The notes under the pieces were generated by a model, which was not told the origin of the DNA, made no database searches, and worked only from the letters and a program-made list of their open reading frames with translations. From contig JAPOYW010000381.1 in assembly GCA_026706425.1 (NCBI GenBank), forward strand, positions 43,019 to 61,535: a stretch of DNA of 18,517 nucleotides, written 5' to 3'. How positions within the stretch are numbered: position 1 is the stretch's first letter; the number at the start of each line of letters is the position of its first letter. The translations under genes and the position numbers were made by a program. Shown piece after piece: positions 7,149 through 13,441 of the stretch. This DNA is from Gammaproteobacteria bacterium (GTDB lineage: Bacteria; Pseudomonadota; Gammaproteobacteria; Pseudomonadales; Azotimanducaceae).

Positions 7149-7603
7149 CGGATGGAAACCGACATTCCCGGTCGATTGCCGAAGCAGGCAAGCAACCACT
7201 TCAGGTGGACTGTCAACGCAAGGAGCGCGTTGAATTCAATCGGTGTCGACTGATCGTCAGACGACAGGCCGTGGATCGGCGTCCAACTCACGGATTGGGC
7301 TGTCACGGCGGCTTCCGCAGCACTAACGAAATCGGCCAGAACACCGAGACGACGTTCGTCGGGCGGCTTGGCGACGTCCAGCGCACGCACAAGTCGGTCA
7401 TGGAGGTCAAGACGAGTCTGGTCGTCGGCGATGCCTGCGAAAGCGTCCTCTCGCAATCGCCATGTGTAGACCTCCTCCAGAAGTCCCGACTCTGCGTCGA
7501 GCAGTTGGGGGTGCACGTCCAGGCGCAAAGCGAGCGTACGTGACGGAACAAAGTCTCGCCAAATGGATAGCGTGAGACTGACGCTCGGCTCGTCGCTGGG
7601 CAC
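7145..7603 (-). CDS. Small protein of unknown family, first gene of the PIN/ATPase operon
   Basis: A 152-residue protein I do not recognise. The first 35 residues look beta-rich (SVSLTLSIW, TLALRLDVH). The middle is charged and helical (DDQTRLDLHDRLVRALDVA). The end is a hydrophobic or amphipathic helix (NALLALTVHLKWLLACFG). No signal peptide or catalytic motif is evident. The start is GTG at 7603, decided by a very strong Shine-Dalgarno site 7 bases upstream. Its TGA stop overlaps the ATG of the PIN gene (ATGA), so it leads a three-gene, translationally coupled operon. By position it could be a sensor, adaptor or antitoxin-like neutraliser for the PIN protein. That is a guess from context only. 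Confidence 0.65.
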   Translation of the reverse strand: MPSDEPSVSLTLSIWRDFVPSRTLALRLDVHPQLLDAESGLLEEVYTWRLREDAFAGIADDQTRLDLHDRLVRALDVAKPPDERRLGVLADFVSAAEAAVTAQSVSWTPIHGLSSDDQSTPIEFNALLALTVHLKWLLACFGNRPGMSVSIR

Positions 7604-7608
7604 GCCAA

Positions 7609-7617
7609 CACCTCCTC
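7609..7617 (-). promoter_or_regulatory. Strong ribosome binding site for the three-gene operon
   Basis: On the minus strand GAGGAGGTG precedes the GTG start at 7603, with the AGGAGG core 7 bases from it. This is a near-perfect Shine-Dalgarno and decides the start of the 152-residue gene. Confidence 0.8.
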
Positions 7618-7897
7618 AAAGCGGCGACCAACCTCAGGGCTGCGCGAGGGTCGGGAACGTCGGGCCGCTTGATCGCCCTCAACGACTAGCGTACTCGAAC
7701 CCTAGGTTGAATGCAGCGTGGGGCCGCGACGCCCGATGACCCTGCGATCCTATCTCCGGACGTAGTACTCGGCATAGTGACGCACAGGGCGCTGCTGTAG
7801 GTTGCACCGCGTCTGCTTCCCACCGCAATCTGGATGTTCGCCCACCACGGCATCCTGCGTACTTTACCAGAGGCCGATCGCGATTCGACTCACGATT

Positions 7898-7916
7898 CCT
7901 ATGGTCCACCTATGGT
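7898..7916. repeat. Short direct repeat CCTATGGT x2, 11-base period
   Basis: Two exact 8-base copies with start points 11 bases apart, about one DNA helical turn, in the gap upstream of the PIN/ATPase operon. This could be a tandem regulator site. The signal is short and may be chance. Confidence 0.3.
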
Positions 7917-7979
7917 GCTTGCTGTCGGTCAAGGTGTGGTTCGCGTGGGGTGCTGAGGAGCGCGGGCCAGGGATTGGGT

Positions 7980-7998
7980 CGTGGTCGCCGTGACCACG
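7980..7998. repeat. Inverted repeat CGTGGTC / GACCACG with 5-base loop
   Basis: A perfect 7-bp stem around GCCGT. It has no following T-run on either strand, so it is more like an operator or structured RNA element than an intrinsic terminator. Confidence 0.4.
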
Positions 7999-8039
7999 CT
8001 CCGCTCGGCAGAGATCCAGACCTCGTTGCGCCGAGTGAA

Positions 8040-8064
8040 GCCGCCGAGTCGATGGTTCGGCGGC
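8040..8064 (-). terminator. Hairpin downstream of the GHKL ATPase gene
   Basis: GCCGCCGA (8040-8047) and TCGGCGGC (8057-8064) form a perfect 8-bp GC-rich stem with a 9-base loop, 25 bases after the GHKL stop. Read on the minus strand it is followed only by TT, without a real U-run, so it may be a Rho-aided terminator or an mRNA 3'-end stabiliser. Confidence 0.45.
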
Positions 8065-8089
8065 CCCCGGTCTAGCGGCGGACCATGCC

Positions 8090-10015
8090 TTAGCCGGCCG
8101 CTTGGGCCTCGGCAGCGGCCTCCGATTTGGCCTTGGCGATGAGGTTGCGGATTTCGCGAACAGTGGCGACATGGACATCCTTCGATGCCATCCCATCGAG
8201 GCACACACGACCCGTGTTGTCCTTGAAGAAACCGTCGAAGTCGGTGCCAAGCCGTTTCCGACGCGTGTCGAACTCGCGCTCCAGGGAGAAGATCGCGAGC
8301 TGGAGGCAGGCCTCGCACCTCGCCCGGACGACCTTTTCAACGACCTCGGGGTGTTCTGCGAAATCGGGACGGCTGTTGTACAAGGCGAGGAGGCGATTGT
8401 AGGTCTCGGCTTCGGTGTTCACTTTGACTACTTGTTGCGAGTTGGTCGTGTAGTCGGTGACGTCGTCGGCTTCGGGAAGCCTAGTCCACTTGAAAATCTT
8501 AGGGGGTATGTCGGGCGGTACGTCCTGCGCGCGTCGCTTGCCGGTCGCGTCGGCGATGGGCTTGGGCCGCGGTCGTGGCCGCGGTCGAGGGGTTGGGCGC
8601 GGCCTGGGTCCGAGTTCACGATGGTCCCGAGGATTCGGCGGCACCGGGGTCGGCGGCTCGTCGGGATCGTCGTCGGAATCGTGATTGTCTACGGGGCGGG
8701 CTTGGGGGACGTTCTTCGTTTCGTCGTCGGAGACGCGGGATCTCCCTTTGGCGAGGCGACGGAAGTCACGGATGTCGTAGAGGGCGGCCGCGCGGGCGAT
8801 GACTTCGCGGAGGCTCTGGTCGTCTGAGGTCGACTTGAGCCCATCGAGCTGCTCTTTAACGTAGCTGGCCAGGATGGGGGCTTTGTCCGCCATGAGGCTG
8901 GCGAATTCCTGCCCAATGTCCTTGTAAAGCGCACTGACGTTGCCCTCGTCCTCGATGCGCAGGTCGTTCCGGGCCGTGGTGGGCTGGAGCAGTTCCTGGT
9001 GCTTCGGTTCGACCAAGAGCACAACGCGGTCGGCACCGGTGTAGATGCCGAAGTCGTTCATGAGGCCAGCGGCGGTTTTTTGGCGACGAAGGGCGTAGAC
9101 CTCGACGACGCCGGTACTCTCGTGATAGAGGGTGCCGAGGATGCGGCCTTCGCTCCACCCGTTTTGAGAGTTGCGTGTCTTGTCGTCCAAGAGGAACCAG
9201 CGGACCCGGTAGGGGTTGACCTGAAGTTCGATGACGCCTTGGTCGGTTGCGAAGTCCTTCATGCCGGCCTCGCCGCCGTGGACGATGTAGCTCGCGGGAC
9301 CCTTCGAGCTAGTATTCTGCACGCGAATTTCAGTGTCCTTGGGTATGCGCCAGAATTTGAAGTTTAGTTCGCGGATAGCCCAATGCAGGTTGCCGCTGCT
9401 CTTGGACGGAGAGGGATTGAGCGTCTTGCAGGTGTCGTCGCCAGGCTCATCCCCGCACAGAACGACCTGCGTGCCGTGTCCGGCATCGGTGATCTGGTCG
9501 TAGATGTCGGGATCGCAGCTAGGCTCGGTGACGTAGCGTGTCTCTCCGGTATCCTCGTCGTCGATTCCGCTGGCGGCGTAGTGGCCCGTGCCGGTTCTGT
9601 AGGTCTTGTGCCAGATTAGTTCGGCTGGGTCGCCGCCTTCGACGAGAGAGCGGTAGATCAAGCCGGCGGGGTTCATCGGCAAGGCGGCAATCTTGGCGCC
9701 GATGCCGAAGTTGCCGCGGCCGCGCGATGTCATCGCGACCTGGAACGAGCTGTAAAGTTCGTGCTCTGCGATGCCCTCGCCGGTGTCGGTGACCGCGAGT
9801 TTGCGGATGGTGGTCCCGTCGCCCATATCCTGATCGACGGGGTGGACCAGGATGGAGCCGCCCTTCCCCGTTGCCGCGATCGCCTCGACGGAGTTGACGA
9901 CGAGTTCGCGGAGCCATTGCAGGCGGGCGCACTCGCCGTGCATGCGCTCGACGAAGTTGGTGACGGAGTACGGGTCGGAATCGAAGGTCAATGCGTGGGA
10001 ATGCTGGGCGGACAT
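8090..10015 (-). CDS. GHKL (Hsp90/MutL/MORC-type) ATPase
   Basis: A 641-residue protein with an N-terminal GHKL ATP-binding fold. The N-box is LRELVVNSVEAIA (about 36-48, catalytic E37 and metal-binding N41), the G1 box VTDTGEGI (75-82), and the G2 lid RGNFGIGAKIAAL (100-112). The next 250 residues would be the transducer domain. A Pro/Arg repeat linker, PRPRPTPRPRPRPRPKP (about 470-486), leads to a charged helical C-terminal domain of about 155 residues. The start at 10015 rather than the upstream 10168 is decided by AGGAGG 6 bases before it; the added residues of the longer form are low-complexity. GHKL ATPases of the MutL/MORC group are known to occur in predicted restriction-modification and defence cassettes, acting as ATP-gated clamps. 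The divergent DNA methyltransferase next door supports that role. No nuclease motif is seen in it. Confidence 0.85.
   Translation of the reverse strand: MSAQHSHALTFDSDPYSVTNFVERMHGECARLQWLRELVVNSVEAIAATGKGGSILVHPVDQDMGDGTTIRKLAVTDTGEGIAEHELYSSFQVAMTSRGRGNFGIGAKIAALPMNPAGLIYRSLVEGGDPAELIWHKTYRTGTGHYAASGIDDEDTGETRYVTEPSCDPDIYDQITDAGHGTQVVLCGDEPGDDTCKTLNPSPSKSSGNLHWAIRELNFKFWRIPKDTEIRVQNTSSKGPASYIVHGGEAGMKDFATDQGVIELQVNPYRVRWFLLDDKTRNSQNGWSEGRILGTLYHESTGVVEVYALRRQKTAAGLMNDFGIYTGADRVVLLVEPKHQELLQPTTARNDLRIEDEGNVSALYKDIGQEFASLMADKAPILASYVKEQLDGLKSTSDDQSLREVIARAAALYDIRDFRRLAKGRSRVSDDETKNVPQARPVDNHDSDDDPDEPPTPVPPNPRDHRELGPRPRPTPRPRPRPRPKPIADATGKRRAQDVPPDIPPKIFKWTRLPEADDVTDYTTNSQQVVKVNTEAETYNRLLALYNSRPDFAEHPEVVEKVVRARCEACLQLAIFSLEREFDTRRKRLGTDFDGFFKDNTGRVCLDGMASKDVHVATVREIRNLIAKAKSEAAAEAQAAG
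8545..8610 (-). repeat. Low-complexity Pro/Arg repeat tract in the GHKL ATPase
   Basis: The DNA is a run of near-repeats of the CGG/CCGCGG type encoding alternating Pro-Arg dipeptides. It probably forms an extended, positively charged, flexible linker between the ATPase/transducer part and the C-terminal domain. Charge could favour nucleic-acid contact. Boundaries are approximate. Confidence 0.6.
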
Positions 10016-10275
10016 GGCAGTCCTCCTATGCGGGTTCCTCGAAGTGCCGCCGCGAGGGCGGTTTTTCCGCGAGGCGGCGGGATGCCGCGTGGCGCTTCTA
10101 GCCGTCGGCGTTGCGGTGGGCGGGGCTTTCGCACGGCCCGACGAACGGCACGGCGTGGAACAAGGCATAGTTTAGAGGGCGGCGGGCTCGGTGTCGAACT
10201 GAAGTGTGCGACGGTCGTGTGCGGCAGGACTGACAGTAATGTGCGTCGGTTTGACTAGGAAACGTTCGTCGAACT
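10016..10275. promoter_or_regulatory. Divergent intergenic region between GHKL ATPase and methyltransferase
   Basis: This 260-base gap must contain both outward promoters. It holds the GHKL ribosome site (AGGAGG, 10022-10027, minus), a hairpin CCGCC/GGCGG followed by TTTTT (10047-10066, terminator-like on the plus strand, within the GHKL leader), repeats of GTGCG[A/T]CGG (10206-10214 and 10241-10249, 35 bases apart), and a palindrome GTTCG-T-CGAAC (10264-10274) one base before the methyltransferase ATG. Shared control of modification and partner genes is plausible. I see no convincing sigma-70 boxes. Confidence 0.4.
10264..10274. promoter_or_regulatory. Palindrome GTTCGTCGAAC at the methyltransferase start
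   Basis: Perfect 5-bp arms around a central T, ending one base before the ATG at 10276. A protein bound here would block initiation of the methyltransferase mRNA or its translation. It could be the operator for the small winged-helix protein or for the methyltransferase itself (autoregulation). Inference only. Confidence 0.3.
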
Positions 10276-11316
10276 ATGGTCGTTTCGACGACAGTCGGGG
10301 GTGATTCGAGCGACGCGATGGACGAGGACAAGGAGGAAGGGGAGATCCACACTGGCGACTGCGTTGAGTTCATGGAGGCGATGGACGACGAAAGCGTGGA
10401 CCTGGTGGTTACATCGCCGCCGTACGACAATCTGCGGGACTACAACGGATTCGAATTCGACTGCGGCAAAGTCGCGTCGGGGCTTGCCCGTGTTGTGAAG
10501 AAGGGCGGCGTGGTCGTGTGGGTCGTGGGCGACCGGATTAACGGGGGGCGTTCGTTGACGAGTTTTGAGCAGGCCTTCGCATTCAGGGACGCCGGGTTTG
10601 TCGTGTACGACGCGATGATCTTCAAGAAGCGCAACACCCCGTTCATGCGCAAGCGCGCCTACACGAACTGTTACGAGTTCATGTTCGTCTTCACGCGCGG
10701 GTTGCCGGCGACGTTCAATCCGTTGAGGAGTCCCAGTGTCCGAACCGGGGTGTGGCCGGTACCGTTCCTAAAGGGGGCGGACGGGGTGAACCGGAAGACG
10801 AAGCGCTCCCTCAGCGAGCACAAGGTGCGTAACAACATCTGGTCGTACGCAGTTGGCAAGAACGGAACGACGTCGGACATGTACGCATTCAAGCACCCGG
10901 CGATGTTCCCTGAGAATCTGGCGCGGGACCACATTCTGTCGTGGTCGGACCCCGGGGAACTGGTGTTCGACCCTATGTGCGGCGCGGGCACGACGTGCAA
11001 GATGGCTAAGGCCACGGGGCGCCGGTGGCTCGGAGTCGACGTGAGTGCGGAATACACCGCAATCGCGCAGAGGCGAGTTGAAGGGGTGCAATGGAAATCG
11101 GTGGAAGTGCCCGAATCACGTGTCGATCCGTTCGAGGGACCGCTGCCGATCTGCAGATGGTGCCCGAACGAGATCCCAGCCGCGCGTCTGGTGGCGACAG
11201 GAGGGAGGACTGTGACTTGCGGTCCGGAATGTTCGGAGGTGAACAGGAGGAAGCGCCGCACGGAATTGAGGGCGGCAGAGCGCGCCAAGGCCAAGAGAGT
11301 GAGGTCGGCGGCATGA
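10276..11316 (+). CDS. DNA (N4-cytosine/N6-adenine) methyltransferase with C-terminal zinc-finger-like tail
   Basis: A 346-residue beta-class amino-methyltransferase: catalytic motif IV TSPPYDNL (46-53) comes before the AdoMet-binding motif I LVFDPMCGAGTTCKMA (229-244). A motif-II-like WLGVDVSAEY follows (251-260). It transfers a methyl group from AdoMet to an exocyclic amino group of A or C in a specific site that cannot be read from sequence. After residue 290 there is an added segment with C293-x2-C296 and C315-x3-C319 followed by RRKRR, a likely zinc-binding DNA contact. ATG 10276 is the first start after an in-frame stop at 10252; an alternative ATG lies at 10318, and neither has a strong ribosome site. 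Its stop overlaps the next start (ATGA). It is divergent from the GHKL ATPase gene, suggesting a modification partner in a GHKL-linked system. Confidence 0.88.
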   Translation: MVVSTTVGGDSSDAMDEDKEEGEIHTGDCVEFMEAMDDESVDLVVTSPPYDNLRDYNGFEFDCGKVASGLARVVKKGGVVVWVVGDRINGGRSLTSFEQAFAFRDAGFVVYDAMIFKKRNTPFMRKRAYTNCYEFMFVFTRGLPATFNPLRSPSVRTGVWPVPFLKGADGVNRKTKRSLSEHKVRNNIWSYAVGKNGTTSDMYAFKHPAMFPENLARDHILSWSDPGELVFDPMCGAGTTCKMAKATGRRWLGVDVSAEYTAIAQRRVEGVQWKSVEVPESRVDPFEGPLPICRWCPNEIPAARLVATGGRTVTCGPECSEVNRRKRRTELRAAERAKAKRVRSAA

Positions 11317-11564
11317 GCGAACGCTACTGGATCGGGAAAGTCCGCAAGGCGCGGCAGGAGGAAGAACTGTCGACGATGTTCCGTGTGGCCGATGTGCGCG
11401 AGTTGTGGCCTCAGTTCCCGGGGCCGTTCTTGTCCAAGCACAGGGTAGGCAATCCGGGCGGAGAGACGGAACTCTTCGTGCGCGTGGCGCCTGGCCTCTA
11501 TCGTCTGGTCACGGTGACGGACGGACCCCTTCTTAGCCGTCGTCGCAACGAGCAAGGTGGGTGA
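11313..11564 (+). CDS. Small protein, probable winged-helix, coupled to the methyltransferase
   Basis: An 83-residue basic protein whose ATG overlaps the methyltransferase stop by four bases (ATGA). The core (FRVADVRELWPQF, then FLSKHRVG, then ELFVRVAPGLYRLV) looks like a winged helix: a short helix, a recognition-like segment with Ser/Lys/His/Arg, and a closing strand. The ending F-x-R-x-x-x-G-x-Y-x-L is seen in HARE-HTH and similar wHTH modules found with restriction or modification genes. This fold call is a by-eye inference. It could be a DNA-binding specificity or control protein for the methyltransferase. The longer in-frame form starting at 11091 overlaps the methyltransferase deeply and is not credible. 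Confidence 0.6.
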   Translation: MSERYWIGKVRKARQEEELSTMFRVADVRELWPQFPGPFLSKHRVGNPGGETELFVRVAPGLYRLVTVTDGPLLSRRRNEQGG

Positions 11565-11726
11565 GACCCTGTCAGGCGAGCGTTGCAACATAGGGTTTGA
11601 CGGTGGCCCAAGGAGCGCGATGCGACTATTGCCAAACCGGAACCGGGAACGGAATCGCCCCAAGCAGCGGTAGCCCGCGACTCCGGCACTGCAGCAGAAG
11701 GGACATCCCTGCCCGAGTAGCGACGA

Positions 11727-12797
11727 ATGGCCTCGATACGACCTCAACGCCTGCCTCCGGAGACGTTCCGCTTGCCCGTCGAGGAGTTGCGCGCTGGCAC
11801 CTACTCCGACAAGTACTTCGTTCGGACACGCAACGTGCTGCGAGCGGATCGGCATTCGCCGAACGTCTTGATGCAGGTGTTCTGCAAGGCGTCTGCGGTT
11901 CTTTGCGGTGTCGACGAGGCCATCGCGATACTCAAGCTCGCGAGCGACGACTGGCCGGCGCTGACCGTGCACGCGCTGTACGACGGCGACCGCGTCGAAC
12001 CATTCGAGACGATCATGACCATCGAAGGCCCGTACGATGCCTTCGCCCATCTCGAAACGCTCTATCTCGGCACCCTCGCCCGACGCACGCGCATTGCCAC
12101 GCAGACCCGGCGCATCGTGGACGCGGCGGCACCCAAGGACGTGTTCTACTTCCCGGCCCGTCACGACCACTACGCCGTTCAGGCGGGTGACGGATACGCC
12201 GCCCATATTGCCGGCGTCGCGGCCGTGTCGACCGACGTGCAGGGCGCATGGTGGGGCGGCGAAGGCATCGGCACCGTGCCCCATGCGGCGATTGCGGCCT
12301 ACGGCGGCGACACGGCGCTGGCCGCCAGCAAGTTCGCGGAGAACCTGCCGGAGTCGGTGCAGTTGGTGGTGCTCGTGGACTTCGAGAACGACAGCGTCAA
12401 GACCGCTCTTGAAGTCGCCCGGGCGCTGGGGCCGCGCCTCTACGGCGTCCGCCTGGACACTTCTGGAACCCTGGTCGACAAGAGCGTGATCTCGGCGATG
12501 GGTCAGTTCGACCCGCGCGGCGTCAATCCCGAGCTCGTCGTCAACGTCCGCGAGGCACTCGACGGCGCCGGGTTCGAATCCGTGCGGATCGTCGCCTCCG
12601 GGGGGTTCGGGGTGGACAAGATCCGAACCTTCGAGGCCATGGGCGTGCCCGTGGACGCCTACGGCGTCGGCTCGTCGCTGGTCGCGAACCACGGCGATTT
12701 CGACTTCACGGCCGACATCGTCCTGACCGACGGCAAACCCAGGGCCAAGGTCGGACGGACGCACAAGCCCAATCCGCGACTTGAGGAGGTGCCATGA
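11727..12797 (+). CDS. pncB: Nicotinate phosphoribosyltransferase family protein
   Basis: A 356-residue protein of the short NAPRTase family, which makes nicotinate mononucleotide from nicotinate and PRPP with ATP hydrolysis, the entry step of the Preiss-Handler NAD salvage route. Visible family features are the N-terminal SDKYFVRTRNVL, a YDGDRVEPFETIMTIEGPY segment, VRLDTSGTLVDKSV, and the phosphate-binding ASGGFGVDKI loop near the C-terminus, followed by DAYGVGSSL. A stop codon in frame at 11718 makes ATG 11727 the first possible start; no strong ribosome site is evident. Its stop overlaps the nicotinamidase start (ATGA), giving a two-gene operon in which the second enzyme supplies the substrate of the first. 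A related quinolinate-type phosphoribosyltransferase is the alternative, but the pairing favours nicotinate. Confidence 0.88.
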   Translation: MASIRPQRLPPETFRLPVEELRAGTYSDKYFVRTRNVLRADRHSPNVLMQVFCKASAVLCGVDEAIAILKLASDDWPALTVHALYDGDRVEPFETIMTIEGPYDAFAHLETLYLGTLARRTRIATQTRRIVDAAAPKDVFYFPARHDHYAVQAGDGYAAHIAGVAAVSTDVQGAWWGGEGIGTVPHAAIAAYGGDTALAASKFAENLPESVQLVVLVDFENDSVKTALEVARALGPRLYGVRLDTSGTLVDKSVISAMGQFDPRGVNPELVVNVREALDGAGFESVRIVASGGFGVDKIRTFEAMGVPVDAYGVGSSLVANHGDFDFTADIVLTDGKPRAKVGRTHKPNPRLEEVP

Positions 12798-13420
12798 CGA
12801 GAGTGTTCTGGGATGTCGATACCCAGGTCGACTTCATGCGGCCCGACGGCAAGCTCTACGTCGACGGCGCGGAGACGATTGTCGCGAACCTTCGGGCGTT
12901 GACCGACTTCGCCCATGGCAACGGGATCCGCGTCGTCGCCAGCTCGGACAACCACGATCCCGGGGACGATGAACTCTCCGCGACGCCGGACTTCGTGGCG
13001 ACCTTCCCGCCCCATTGCCTGCGGGGTACCGAGGGGCAGGCGCGCATCCCCGAAACGGTTCTCCGCGACGTCCTGGTCGTGGAGCCCGAGGACGCGGCGG
13101 CGGAGGTCGTTCGGCGCGTTGCGAACCACTCTGGCGACATCCTGTTCCACAAGCACTACTTCGATGTGTTCACCAATCCGAGTGTTGGCCCGGTGGTGGA
13201 AGCTCTTGCCATCGACGAGGTCGTGCTATACGGCGTCGCACTCGATGTGTGCAATCGGTACGCGGTCGAAGGATTGCTGTCCCGACATCCGGGGGTTGCG
13301 CTCACCGTCGTCACGGATGCGGTGCGAGCCATCAACGAGGATGGCCGGGATGCCTTGCTTGCCGATTGGCAACGCCGTGGAGTTGCACTCGCCTGCACGG
13401 GAGGAGTGGTCGCGTCGTAG
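12794..13420 (+). CDS. pncA: Nicotinamidase (isochorismatase-fold cysteine hydrolase)
   Basis: A 208-residue protein that would convert nicotinamide to nicotinate plus ammonia. The Asp-Lys-Cys triad is visible: D9 in DTQVDF, K120 in FHKHYFDVF and C153 in ALDVCNRYA. Candidate metal ligands are D52 and H54 (SSDNHDP) and H74 in FPPHCLRGTEG, a segment very characteristic of nicotinamidases. The GVAL segment just before DVC fits the family's cis-peptide loop. The ATG overlaps the pncB stop and has AGGAGG at 12784-12789, 4 bases upstream. Its length is normal for the family. It converges with recG across a shared hairpin. Confidence 0.9.
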   Translation: MTRVFWDVDTQVDFMRPDGKLYVDGAETIVANLRALTDFAHGNGIRVVASSDNHDPGDDELSATPDFVATFPPHCLRGTEGQARIPETVLRDVLVVEPEDAAAEVVRRVANHSGDILFHKHYFDVFTNPSVGPVVEALAIDEVVLYGVALDVCNRYAVEGLLSRHPGVALTVVTDAVRAINEDGRDALLADWQRRGVALACTGGVVAS

Positions 13421-13422
13421 GG

Positions 13423-13441
13423 GCGACCGCGGAGCGGTCGC
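13423..13441. terminator. Shared hairpin between convergent pncA and recG
   Basis: GCGACCGC (13423-13430) and GCGGTCGC (13434-13441) form a perfect 8-bp stem with a 3-base GGA loop. It begins 3 bases after the pncA stop, and its last base is the final base of the recG stop codon. It can fold on both strands and probably acts as a bidirectional terminator, although neither side has a clear U-run. Confidence 0.55.

Larger units (their letters stand above)
7604..8089. other. Intergenic region of about 490 bases with hairpins, no convincing gene
   Basis: Open frames here are short, lack good ribosome sites and have unnatural compositions, so I call no gene. It lies downstream of the GHKL ATPase gene and upstream of the PIN operon, so it should hold the terminator of the first and the promoter of the second. 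Visible elements are a 7-bp-stem hairpin (7980-7998), an 8-bp-stem hairpin (8040-8064) and a direct repeat CCTATGGT at 7898-7905 and 7909-7916 (11-base period). No clear -35/-10 pair was found. Confidence 0.5.

Noticed and set aside
7145..7199. Longer PIN protein start at 7199
   Set aside because: It would overlap the upstream gene by 55 bases. The ATG at 7148 gives the canonical ATGA coupling.
10016..10168. Longer GHKL ATPase beginning at 10168
   Set aside because: The extra N-terminal residues are low-complexity Pro/Arg/Thr-rich, and the perfect AGGAGG lies just before the ATG at 10015.
11597..11629. TTGACG as a -35 box for pncB
   Set aside because: No -10-like hexamer occurs at 16-18 bases; the nearest weak one is about 21 bases away.
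1..11726. Assignment to BREX, DISARM, Dnd/Ssp, Wadjet or type I restriction
   Set aside because: No PglZ, PglX, DrmA/B, DndBCDE, JetABCD, HsdR or HsdS proteins are present in the window. Shared ATPase or methylase folds alone are not enough.
10671..12764. Long minus-strand reading frame (697 codons) antisense to the methyltransferase, pncB and their gap
   Set aside because: It overlaps three plus-strand genes with clear motifs, has an odd composition and no family features. Such antisense frames are common in high-GC DNA.
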